Positions 1 to 5,689 of a stretch of 6,977 nucleotides of DNA are shown here, in pieces. The DNA comes from Actinomycetes bacterium (GTDB taxonomy: Bacteria > Actinomycetota > Actinomycetes > Actinomycetales > Microbacteriaceae): contig JAUHVN010000147.1 in NCBI GenBank assembly GCA_030425055.1, positions 1 to 6,977 on the forward strand, read 5' to 3'. A program made the position numbers and the translations under genes. The notes under the pieces were generated by a model. It made no database searches, had not been told where the DNA came from, and was given only the letters and a program-made list of their open reading frames with translations. The stretch's first letter is position 1; every line of letters begins with the position of its first letter.

Positions 1-547
1 CGACGGCCTCGAGGATGCCGCGTGCCTGCTCCTCGAGATCGGGGAAGTAGTTGTCCTGCGTGCGCATCAGGCGGCGCAGCGCCACGTTGGCACGACGCGC
101 CTCCTCGGGCGTCGCGGCGCGCTCGTCGCGCAGCCGCTCGATCTCGCTCTGCAGCGCGAGCATCGCCTTGAGCGCGTCGTCGGGCACGGTCTTGCCGATG
201 CGGAAGGGCGCGATCCCGAGCGCCTGGAACGTCTGCCCGCGCATCGCCTTCTCGAGGGCGATCTCCATCGTCGACCGCTCGTCGAGGGGCTCGGTCTCGA
301 GCAGCGCGTCCAGCGTCGATCCGAGGGCGCGCGCGATCGCCTGCAACAGGGTCAGCTTGGGCTCGCGCCGCCCGTTCTCGATCATCGAGAGCTGACTGGG
401 CACGCGCTCGACAGCGGCGGCGAGCTCTTCCAGCGTCATCCCCCGCTCGGTGCGCAGCTGTCGGATGCGACGGCCGATCGTGAGTGCGTCCACCACATCA
501 TCGTCGTGTTCTTCTGCGCGCGAATCGCGGGCGATGGTCGTCGTCAT
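1..547 (-). CDS. XRE-family transcriptional regulator, RamB-like (N-terminal part, cut by window edge)
   Basis: The first 182 codons are visible and the frame runs off the left edge, so the C-terminal part is missing. Residues about 23-80 form an XRE/Cro-type helix-turn-helix (GRRIRQLRTERG, then LEELAAAVERVPSQLSMIENG, then a second helix pair ending ALGSTLDALL). Residues 90-182 are charged and helical and contain ATPEEARRAN and MRTQDNYFP, which I recognise from the actinobacterial XRE proteins of about 470-500 aa that continue into an ImmA/IrrE-like domain; RamB belongs to this group. Known family members control acetate and glyoxylate-cycle genes in Corynebacterium and Mycobacterium. The gene is divergent from aceB with 129 bp between starts, so it is probably the local regulator of aceBA; that is inference. 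The start at 547 is preferred because a -10-like hexamer lies exactly six bases upstream, suggesting a leaderless mRNA; no Shine-Dalgarno is visible. A GTG at codon 18 or 19 is an alternative start. Confidence 0.85.
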   Translation of the reverse strand, partial: MTTTIARDSRAEEHDDDVVDALTIGRRIRQLRTERGMTLEELAAAVERVPSQLSMIENGRREPKLTLLQAIARALGSTLDALLETEPLDERSTMEIALEKAMRGQTFQALGIAPFRIGKTVPDDALKAMLALQSEIERLRDERAATPEEARRANVALRRLMRTQDNYFPDLEEQARGILEAV

Positions 548-553
548 GGGCCG

Positions 554-584
554 ATTCTGTCACGAAACGCGAAATATGCGCGAA
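554..584 (-). promoter_or_regulatory. Candidate leaderless promoter of the XRE regulator
   Basis: On the minus strand the hexamer CAGAAT (plus coordinates 554-559; 4 of 6 matches to TATAAT) is followed by exactly six bases and then the ATG at 547. Transcription would therefore start at or next to the A of the start codon. A weak -35 candidate, TTCGCG (579-584), lies 19 bases upstream. There is no Shine-Dalgarno between -10 and ATG, which fits a leaderless transcript, a common arrangement in actinobacteria. The -35 candidate coincides with one copy of a direct repeat, compatible with autorepression. The promoter call is by eye only. Confidence 0.45.
568..584. promoter_or_regulatory. Direct repeat CGCGAA x2 with 11-bp period; candidate operator
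   Basis: CGCGAA occurs at 568-573 and 579-584, an 11-bp period that places both copies on the same face of the helix. The flanks extend the pattern (ACGAAACGCGAAA, then TGCGCGAAC). It lies in the divergent region between the XRE regulator and aceB, over the proposed -35 of the regulator and about 95 bp upstream of the aceB start. It is the best local candidate for binding by the divergent XRE protein. In this GC-rich DNA a chance repeat of six bases is possible. Confidence 0.35.
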
Positions 585-603
585 CTTCACACCTGATTTC
601 GTC

Positions 604-626
604 GGGTGAGGCCCCGAGTTTCACCC
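604..626. promoter_or_regulatory. Inverted repeat GGGTGA-N11-TCACCC in the aceB upstream region
   Basis: Perfect 6-bp arms GGGTGA (604-609) and TCACCC (621-626) are separated by 11 bp. They sit 50-73 bp upstream of the aceB start. A related direct element is also present: TTCACACCTGA (586-596) and TTCACCCCAGA (620-630) match at 9 of 11 positions. The arrangement could be an operator or an element in the aceB 5' leader. I could not identify a convincing sigma-type -10/-35 pair for aceB in the 129-bp region, so the aceB transcription start is not placed. Confidence 0.3.
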
Positions 627-662
627 CAGAGTGGTCTCACGACCCACCGCTCGACCACTCAC

Positions 663-681
663 AGGAAGACAGCGACATGAC
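663..681 (+). promoter_or_regulatory. aceB ribosome binding site and start context
   Basis: AGGAAG (663-668) lies eight bases before the ATG at 677 and decides this start over the longer in-frame reading that begins at 506. That longer reading would run back through the divergent regulator's start. The block AGACAGCGACATGAC (667-681) is repeated with a single change at the aceA start (2445-2459). Confidence 0.7.
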
Positions 682-2341
682 ACCTGCAACCGCAACCCCG
701 ATGCGCACCCGCACTGGTCCGATCTCGGTCCAGACCACCGAGCCGTCGACCGCGGTCGCCGGCCGCATGGGCCCGCGCTACGACGAGATCCTCACGCCCG
801 AGGCCCTCGCGTTCCTGACCGAGCTGCACCACCGCTTCGGCGGCCGCCGCCACGACCGCCTCGCCGACCGGATGCGCCGCCGCTTCGAGATCGGCAACGG
901 CCACGACCCGCGCTTCCGCGACGACACCGCGCACATCCGCGAAGACGACGAGTGGACCGTCGCGGGTGCCGGCCCGGGACTCGAGGACCGCCGCGTCGAG
1001 ATCACCGGTCCCACCGACCCCAAGATGACCATCAACGCGCTCAACTCGGGTGCGCGGGTGTGGCTGGCCGACCAGGAGGACGCGACGAGCCCCACCTGGA
1101 CCAACGTGATCGAGGGCCAGCTGTCGCTGCGCGACGCGATCCGCGGCGAGCTCGAGTTCACCAGCGCCGAGGGCAAGCAGTACCGTGTGACCGCCGAGCG
1201 CACGCCGACGATCGTGATGCGCCCGCGCGGCTGGCACCTGACCGAGCACCACATCCGCTTCACCGACCGCACCGGTCGCGAGATGGCGGCGTCGGGCTCG
1301 CTGGTCGACTTCGGTCTGTACTTCTTCCACAACGCGAAGCAGCTGATCGCGAACGGCCGCGGACCGTACTTCTACATCGCCAAGCTCGAGTCGAGCGAGG
1401 AGGCGAAGCTGTGGGACGACGTCTTCACGTTCAGCGAGCAGTACATCGGCATCCCGCACGGCACGATCCGCGCGACGGTGCTGATCGAGACCCTGCCGGC
1501 CGCCTTCGAGATGGAGGAGATCCTGTTCGAGCTGCGCGACCACTGCGCGGGCCTGAACGCCGGCCGCTGGGACTACATCTTCTCGATCATCAAGAACTAC
1601 CGCGGCCGCGGCGCGCGGTTCGTGCTGCCCGACCGCAGCGAGGTGACGATGACGGTGCCGTTCATGCGGGCCTACACCGAGCTGCTCGTGAAGACGTGCC
1701 ACAAGCGCGGAGCCTTCGCGATCGGCGGCATGAGCGCCTTCATCCCGAACCGTCGTGACCCCGAGGTGACCGCGCGCGCCGTCGAGAAGGTGGCCGCCGA
1801 CAAGAAGCGCGAGGCCGGCGACGGCTTCGACGGCACGTGGGTGGCGCACCCCGACCTGATCCCCACCGCGATGGCCGAGTTCGACGCCGTGCTGGGCGAC
1901 AAGCCCAACCAGGTGGACCGTCAGCGCGACGACGTGCACGTGACCGCGGCGCAGCTGCTCGACGTGCACATCGGCCGCCCCGTCACCGCGCAGGGCGTGC
2001 ACGACAACGTGTCGGTGGGCATCCGCTACATCGAGGCGTGGCTGCGAGGACTGGGCGCCGTGGCGCTGGACAACCTGATGGAGGATGCCGCGACCGCCGA
2101 GATCTCGCGCTCGCAGGTGTGGCAGTGGATCCACCAGGACCGCGCCACCGACGACGGCACGCGCATCACGCGCGAGTACATCGAGGAGCTGATCGAGCGG
2201 GTGCTCGGCGAAGTCGACCGCCACGACGGCGACCGCTTCGACGACGCGGCCGACCTGTTCCGCGAAGTGGCGTGCGGCGACGAGTTCCCCGCGTTCCTCA
2301 CGATCCCGGCGTACTCGCGCTACCTGATCGAGACCGACTGA
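677..2341 (+). CDS. aceB: Malate synthase A (AceB)
   Basis: This 554-aa cytoplasmic enzyme condenses glyoxylate with acetyl-CoA to give malate, the second step of the glyoxylate shunt. Length matches the A isoform (about 530-550 aa), not the longer G isoform (about 720-740 aa) used by Mycobacterium and Corynebacterium. The family signature is intact: RDHCAGLNAGRWDYIF at residues 287-302, preceded by IETLPAAFEMEEI (270-282). Other conserved blocks are RPRGWHL (182-188, with a likely active-site Arg), DQEDATSPTW (132-141), GGMSAFIPNRRDPE (350-363), WVAHPDLIP (388-396) and LMEDAATAEISRSQ (467-480), whose Asp470 is the expected catalytic base by family alignment. The start at 677 is supported by AGGAAG; Met9 and Met31 are less likely alternatives. 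aceA follows 113 bp downstream on the same strand, so the two are probably co-transcribed. The gene is intact, with codon use like its neighbours. Confidence 0.97.
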   Translation: MTPATATPMRTRTGPISVQTTEPSTAVAGRMGPRYDEILTPEALAFLTELHHRFGGRRHDRLADRMRRRFEIGNGHDPRFRDDTAHIREDDEWTVAGAGPGLEDRRVEITGPTDPKMTINALNSGARVWLADQEDATSPTWTNVIEGQLSLRDAIRGELEFTSAEGKQYRVTAERTPTIVMRPRGWHLTEHHIRFTDRTGREMAASGSLVDFGLYFFHNAKQLIANGRGPYFYIAKLESSEEAKLWDDVFTFSEQYIGIPHGTIRATVLIETLPAAFEMEEILFELRDHCAGLNAGRWDYIFSIIKNYRGRGARFVLPDRSEVTMTVPFMRAYTELLVKTCHKRGAFAIGGMSAFIPNRRDPEVTARAVEKVAADKKREAGDGFDGTWVAHPDLIPTAMAEFDAVLGDKPNQVDRQRDDVHVTAAQLLDVHIGRPVTAQGVHDNVSVGIRYIEAWLRGLGAVALDNLMEDAATAEISRSQVWQWIHQDRATDDGTRITREYIEELIERVLGEVDRHDGDRFDDAADLFREVACGDEFPAFLTIPAYSRYLIETD

Positions 2342-2355
2342 CCCTCCCCGGCATC

Positions 2356-2430
2356 CGTGTCCCGATTTCGGCACTCCACGACCGCGTGGTGCGCCGAGAT
2401 CGGGACCCGGGCCGCACCTTTCGGGACACG
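2356..2430. promoter_or_regulatory. Alternative pairing partners spanning the aceB-aceA gap
   Basis: CGTGTCCCGA (2356-2365) is perfectly complementary to TCGGGACACG (2421-2430), a 10-bp match. The same left segment also forms the base of the 48-nt hairpin with ATCGGGAC (2399-2406). The two pairings are mutually exclusive. The 3' partner ends 24 bases before the aceA ATG, close to its ribosome binding site. This geometry resembles an attenuator-like switch, but no leader peptide or ligand-binding fold was recognised, so regulation is inference. Confidence 0.4.
2359..2406. repeat. 48-nt imperfect palindrome between aceB and aceA
   Basis: The arms GTCCCGATTTCGGC (2359-2372) and GCCGAGATCGGGAC (2393-2406) pair at 14 positions, one of them a T-G wobble. 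The same axis continues inward through C2374-G2391 and CCACG/CGTGG (2376-2380 with 2385-2389) to a four-base loop (2381-2384). Only A2373/C2392 and T2375/T2390 fail to pair, so 20 of 22 positions pair. No T-run follows. It begins 18 bp after the aceB stop and ends 48 bp before the aceA start. Possible roles are a partial terminator, an mRNA-stabilising or processing hairpin that sets the aceB:aceA ratio, or a copy of a dispersed intergenic palindromic repeat. Confidence 0.8.
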
Positions 2431-2440
2431 AGACCAGCAG

Positions 2441-2459
2441 AAAGAGACAGAGACATGAC
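2441..2459 (+). promoter_or_regulatory. aceA ribosome binding site and start context
   Basis: A purine-rich but non-canonical Shine-Dalgarno, AAAGAGA (2441-2447), lies seven bases before the ATG at 2455. The context AGACAGAGACATGAC (2445-2459) matches the aceB start block at 14 of 15 positions. It decides the start against the longer in-frame reading that begins inside aceB at 1837, whose extension is out-of-frame aceB sequence. Confidence 0.6.
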
Positions 2460-4050
2460 CATCTACCAGGACGACATCGAAGCCATCCGGGCGCTCAAGG
2501 AGCAGAACGGCCCGAGCTGGGATGCGATCGACCCCGAGTCGGCCGCCCGCATGCGGGCGCAGAACCGCTTCCGCACGGGACTGGAGATCGCCCAGTACAC
2601 GGCCGACATCATGCGCCGCGACATGGCCGAGTACGACGCCGACTCGTCGGTCTACACCCAGTCGCTCGGCGTGTGGCACGGCTTCATCGGCCAGCAGAAG
2701 CTGATCTCGATCAAGAAGCACCTCAAGAGCACCAACAAGCGCTACCTGTACCTCTCGGGCTGGATGGTCGCGGCGCTGCGCTCCGAGTTCGGGCCGCTGC
2801 CCGACCAGTCGATGCACGAGAAGACCTCGGTGCCGGCGCTCATCGAGGAGCTCTACACGTTCCTGCGACAGGCCGACGCCCGCGAGCTCGACCTGCTGTT
2901 CACGCAGCTCGACGACGCCCGCGCCGCCGGCGACGACACCGCGGTCGAGTTCATCCAGTCCCAGATCGACAACCACGAGACCCATGTGGTGCCGATCATC
3001 GCCGACATCGACGCCGGCTTCGGCAACCCCGAGGCGACGTACCTGCTGGCCAAGAAGATGATCGAGGCGGGCGCGTGCGCCATCCAGATCGAGAACCAGG
3101 TGTCGGACGAGAAGCAGTGCGGCCACCAGGACGGCAAGGTCACCGTTCCGCACGAGGACTTCATCGCCAAGCTCAACGCGGTGCGCTACGCGTTCCTCGA
3201 GCTCGGCATCGAGAACGGCGTCATCGTGGCCCGCACCGACTCGCTGGGTGCCGGCCTCACCCAGAAGCTGGCGGTCACCCACTCCCCCGGCGACCTCGGC
3301 GACCAGTACAACGCGTTCCTCGACGTCGAGGAGATCTCCGAGGCCGAGCTGGGCAACGGTGACGTCGTCATCAAGCGGGACGGCAAGCTGCTGCGCCCGA
3401 AGCGCCTCGCGAGCAACCTGTACCAGTTCCGCCCGGGGACGGGTGAGGAGCGCTGCGTGCTCGACTGCATCACGGCGCTGCGCAACGGCGCCGACCTGCT
3501 GTGGATCGAGACCGAGAAGCCGCACGTCGAGCAGATCGCCGGCATGGTCGACGCGATCCGCGCCGAGATCCCGAACGCGAAGCTCGTCTACAACAACAGC
3601 CCGTCGTTCAACTGGACGCTGAACTTCCGCCAGCAGGCGTACGACCTGCTCGTGGAGCAGGGCGCGGATGTCTCGGCCTACGACCGCAGCGACCTCATGA
3701 GCGTCGAGTACGACGACACCGAGCTCGCCCGGCTGGCCGACGAGAAGATCCGCACCTTCCAGCGCGACGGCTCGGCGCGCGCGGGCATCTTCCACCACCT
3801 GATCACGCTGCCGACCTACCACACGGCCGCGCTGTCGACCGACAGCCTCGCGAAGGGATACTTCGGCGACGAGGGGATGCTGGCGTACGTGAAGGGCGTG
3901 CAGCGCCGCGAGATCCGCGAGGGCATCGCGACGGTGCGGCACCAGAACATGGCCGGCAGCGACATCGGCGACAACCACAAGGAGTACTTCGCCGGCGACG
4001 CGGCCCTCAAGGCCGGCGGTCAGCACAACACGATGAACCAGTTCAGCTGA
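2455..4050 (+). CDS. aceA: Isocitrate lyase, long (Pseudomonas-type) form (AceA)
   Basis: This 531-aa cytoplasmic enzyme cleaves isocitrate to succinate and glyoxylate, the first step of the glyoxylate shunt; the product feeds AceB encoded just upstream. The catalytic loop is intact as KQCGH (residues 220-224, Cys222); the shorter enzymes of E. coli and M. tuberculosis have KKCGH. Other conserved blocks are YLSGWMVAA (99-107), the metal-site region ADIDAGFGN (183-191), QIENQVSDEK (211-220), VARTDS (258-263), WIETEKPH (350-357) and NNSPSFNW (380-387). It is about 100 residues longer than the 428-434-aa lyases, with much of the extra length around residues 270-335 (SEAELGNGDVVIKRDGKLLR and flanks) between the ARTDS and WIETE blocks. 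From memory the whole protein closely resembles the 531-aa Pseudomonas aeruginosa enzyme; no alignment was run. Expression probably shares the aceB promoter and is shaped by the intercistronic palindrome. The gene is intact. Confidence 0.97.
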   Translation: MTIYQDDIEAIRALKEQNGPSWDAIDPESAARMRAQNRFRTGLEIAQYTADIMRRDMAEYDADSSVYTQSLGVWHGFIGQQKLISIKKHLKSTNKRYLYLSGWMVAALRSEFGPLPDQSMHEKTSVPALIEELYTFLRQADARELDLLFTQLDDARAAGDDTAVEFIQSQIDNHETHVVPIIADIDAGFGNPEATYLLAKKMIEAGACAIQIENQVSDEKQCGHQDGKVTVPHEDFIAKLNAVRYAFLELGIENGVIVARTDSLGAGLTQKLAVTHSPGDLGDQYNAFLDVEEISEAELGNGDVVIKRDGKLLRPKRLASNLYQFRPGTGEERCVLDCITALRNGADLLWIETEKPHVEQIAGMVDAIRAEIPNAKLVYNNSPSFNWTLNFRQQAYDLLVEQGADVSAYDRSDLMSVEYDDTELARLADEKIRTFQRDGSARAGIFHHLITLPTYHTAALSTDSLAKGYFGDEGMLAYVKGVQRREIREGIATVRHQNMAGSDIGDNHKEYFAGDAALKAGGQHNTMNQFS

Positions 4051-4070
4051 GACGACCTCGACCATCCGGA

Positions 4071-4149
4071 AACCGCTGAGACTGCATCGGTCGGACGAGA
4101 CCGCGGGTGACCCCCGCAGTCTCGTCCACCGGATGCGGTCTCAGCGGTT
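4071..4149. terminator. 79-nt palindromic bidirectional terminator between convergent genes
   Basis: One dyad axis at 4110 organises the whole element. Outer arms AACCGCTGAGACTGCATC (4071-4088) and GATGCGGTCTCAGCGGTT (4132-4149) pair at 18 positions with one T-G wobble. After a small internal loop, inner arms GGACGAGACCGCGGG (4093-4107) and CCCGCAGTCTCGTCC (4113-4127) pair at 14 of 15, closing on a five-base loop. There is no T-run on either strand, as is common for actinobacterial hairpin terminators. It starts 20 bp after the aceA stop, and its right end contains the last two codons and stop of the convergent oxidoreductase gene. It therefore most likely ends transcripts from both sides. 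Confidence 0.85.
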
Positions 4150-5556
4150 CGGGGGGACCACCTCGTGGTTCGAGCGGAACAGGCGCCCGGGGTCGACCCG
4201 CTCGACGACACGGGACAGGCGGTCGGTCTCGTCGCCCCAGATCCGCGTCGGCGGCACGGGACGCTCGGCGAAGTTGAGGTAGTCGGCGTCGCTGCGCCAC
4301 GGCGCGATCGCCGCGAGCAGGTCGTCGACCGCCGCCTGCACGACGGCACCCGCCTCGCGCGTCGGCGCGACGCCGACCGCGTAGAGCAGGAATGCACCGT
4401 CGAGACCCGACACCACACCGCCGTCGGCGCGACCCGGGGCCATCTCGGCGCCCAGATGCCGCAGCTCGGCCGACATGAGCGCCTCACCGCGCGGCGTGCC
4501 CGCCACCGCGACGAACGCGTCGAGCGTCTCGGGCGTCACCTCGCGCAGCAGCGCACCGTCGCCGAGTCCGGGAACGGGTCCGGGCGGGTCCATGTGCAGC
4601 GCGCGCAGCTCGTCGACCGACGTCGTGCGGAACGTGTCGATCTCGGGCGCGAGCCGGCGAAGGTCGGCCATCAGCGCGTCGGCGACGATCTGCGGCTCCT
4701 GCAGCACCGCCTCGACCACGACGAACGAGCGGCCGCGCATCGGCTCGGGGATCTCGGGGAACGGCGGGAACCGCAGCACGCGGCCGACCGACATCACCGA
4801 GGCGGGCAGCCCCTCGGTCCACTCGCGCCACGCGTGCATGACATCGGCGGCGCGCTCGATCGGCCAGAACAGCGCACCGGCCTGCACCGTCGAGATCGGA
4901 TACAGGCGGAACTCCAGCGCAGTGACGACGCCGAACGCGCCGCCGCCGCCGCGCACTGCCCAGAACAGTTCGGGATCGCTGTGCTCGTCGACGCGTCGCA
5001 GCTCGCCGTCGGCGGTGACGATCTCGACCGCGGTGACGCTGTTCGACGCGAGACCGTGCGACCGCGCGAGCCAGCTGACGCCGCCGCCCAGCGTGTAGCC
5101 CACGACGCCGACGTCGGCCGACGATCCGGCGAGGGCGGCGAGACCGTGCTCGGCGGCGGGCCCGGTGACGTCGAGCCACAGCGCGCCGGCGGCGACACGG
5201 GCGCGCTTGGCGACGGGGTCGATCGTCACCTGACGCATGAGGTCGGTGCGCAGCAGCATCGTTCCGGCGAGCGAGCCGAGGGGCGCGGCCTGATGGCCGG
5301 TGCCCTGCGGAGCGACCCGCAGCCGATGCGCCGCCGCGAAGCGCACGGCGGTCTGCACATCGGCGACGTCGAGCGGGCGCACGACGAGAGCCGGGCGCTG
5401 GTCGACCGAGAGCGTCCACGCGGCGCGCTGGGCGTCCCAGTCGGGGTCGAGCGGGATCGCGACGCGCCCCGAGATCCGCTCTCGCAGCTCGGCGAGCGCG
5501 CGACCGCCGAAGGGCGGCACGGTGGTCGGGATGGGTGTGGTCAGGGTGCCGGACAT
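4141..5556 (-). CDS. FAD-linked oxidoreductase (GlcD-type FAD domain plus BBE C-terminus)
   Basis: The protein is 471 aa, a usual length for this family of flavin oxidases. The FAD-binding (PCMH) domain covers about residues 50-225: RPALVVRP (54-61), VAPQGTGHQA (81-90) with His88 at the position that carries the 8-alpha-histidyl flavin link, then GSSADVGVVGYTLGGGVSWL (144-163) and HGLASNSV (167-174). In bicovalent relatives a Cys attaches the flavin a second time; by alignment Ser146 sits there, so a single covalent link is predicted. The middle region (226-420) is the variable substrate domain. The C-terminal BBE (berberine bridge-like) segment is YLNFAERPVP (426-435) to DPGRLFRSNHEVVPPN. 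No signal peptide is visible, so it is probably cytoplasmic. The substrate cannot be inferred. The start is set by AAGGAG seven bases upstream. It is convergent with aceA and divergent from the LuxR gene, which may control it. Confidence 0.9.
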   Translation of the reverse strand: MSGTLTTPIPTTVPPFGGRALAELRERISGRVAIPLDPDWDAQRAAWTLSVDQRPALVVRPLDVADVQTAVRFAAAHRLRVAPQGTGHQAAPLGSLAGTMLLRTDLMRQVTIDPVAKRARVAAGALWLDVTGPAAEHGLAALAGSSADVGVVGYTLGGGVSWLARSHGLASNSVTAVEIVTADGELRRVDEHSDPELFWAVRGGGGAFGVVTALEFRLYPISTVQAGALFWPIERAADVMHAWREWTEGLPASVMSVGRVLRFPPFPEIPEPMRGRSFVVVEAVLQEPQIVADALMADLRRLAPEIDTFRTTSVDELRALHMDPPGPVPGLGDGALLREVTPETLDAFVAVAGTPRGEALMSAELRHLGAEMAPGRADGGVVSGLDGAFLLYAVGVAPTREAGAVVQAAVDDLLAAIAPWRSDADYLNFAERPVPPTRIWGDETDRLSRVVERVDPGRLFRSNHEVVPPNR

Positions 5557-5562
5557 GATGGG

Positions 5563-5568
5563 CTCCTT
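5563..5568 (-). promoter_or_regulatory. Ribosome binding site of the FAD oxidoreductase
   Basis: On the minus strand AAGGAG is followed by six bases and the ATG at 5556. It is the strongest Shine-Dalgarno in the window. It fixes the start although the reading frame stays open upstream to about 5850, into the LuxR gene on the other strand. Confidence 0.8.
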
Positions 5569-5590
5569 TCGTCTGCGGCATACCCACCGT

Positions 5591-5604
5591 CGTCGGCGCC
5601 GACG
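5591..5604. promoter_or_regulatory. Perfect 14-bp palindrome CGTCGGCGCCGACG; candidate operator
   Basis: This uninterrupted palindrome sits 35-48 bp upstream of the oxidoreductase start codon and about 86 bp upstream of the LuxR start. Its distance from the oxidoreductase gene places it near the expected -35 or core promoter of that gene, so it could be an operator. Its all-GC-rich composition raises the odds of a chance palindrome. Confidence 0.4.
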
Positions 5605-5636
5605 CGCGTGACCATCCCCGATGCGTGGGCGATCCA

Positions 5637-5658
5637 TCACCCAGGAATCTGGGGGTGA
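5637..5658. promoter_or_regulatory. Inverted repeat TCACCC-N10-GGGTGA; candidate operator at the LuxR promoter
   Basis: Arms TCACCC (5637-5642) and GGGTGA (5653-5658) are perfect and are separated by 10 bp, for a 22-bp dyad typical of a dimeric regulator site. The right arm overlaps the proposed -35 of the LuxR-type gene, so occupancy could block its transcription. A binder could be the LuxR protein itself, but nothing in the sequence proves it. Confidence 0.4.
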
Positions 5659-5683
5659 CGCCGGGGGCGCTAAGCGGGACAAT
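5655..5683 (+). promoter_or_regulatory. Candidate leaderless promoter of the LuxR-type regulator
   Basis: GTGACG (5655-5660; 4 of 6 to TTGACA) and GACAAT (5678-5683; 4 of 6 to TATAAT) are separated by exactly 17 bp. Six bases follow the -10 before the ATG at 5690, so the predicted +1 is the first base of the start codon. No Shine-Dalgarno is present. The layout is the same as at the XRE regulator start. Confidence 0.5.
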
Positions 5684-5689
5684 CGCACC

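Noticed and set aside
586..592. CRP/GlxR-type site upstream of aceB (TCACA half-site)
   Set aside because: Only one half-site is present; no TGTGA partner occurs at the required spacing.
506..676. N-terminal extension of malate synthase from an ATG at 506
   Set aside because: It would overlap the start of the divergent regulator and the shared control region, has no Shine-Dalgarno, and would add 57 residues not expected in the family; AGGAAG supports the start at 677.
659..2374. Long minus-strand open frame (571 codons) antisense to aceB
   Set aside because: It mirrors aceB codon structure in GC-rich DNA, is low-complexity (Val/Arg/His/Ala/Leu-rich), has no recognisable domain, and aceB on the other strand carries an intact family signature.
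1837..2454. N-terminal extension of isocitrate lyase back to 1837
   Set aside because: The added 206 residues are out-of-frame aceB sequence (Arg-rich) plus the palindrome; the family N-terminus (MTIYQDDIEAI) begins at 2455.
2342..2454. Riboswitch in the aceB-aceA gap
   Set aside because: The region folds as a simple palindrome with one alternative pairing; no conserved riboswitch core could be recognised.
2320..4065. Long minus-strand open frame (581 codons) antisense to aceA
   Set aside because: Same reasoning: stop-free antisense frame caused by G/C third positions, compositionally biased and without domain features, opposite a fully conserved isocitrate lyase.
4165..5658. Plus-strand open frame (497 codons) opposite the FAD oxidoreductase
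   Set aside because: Arg/Gly/Asp/His-rich shadow frame without motifs; the minus-strand gene has a strong ribosome binding site, FAD motifs and a BBE C-terminus.
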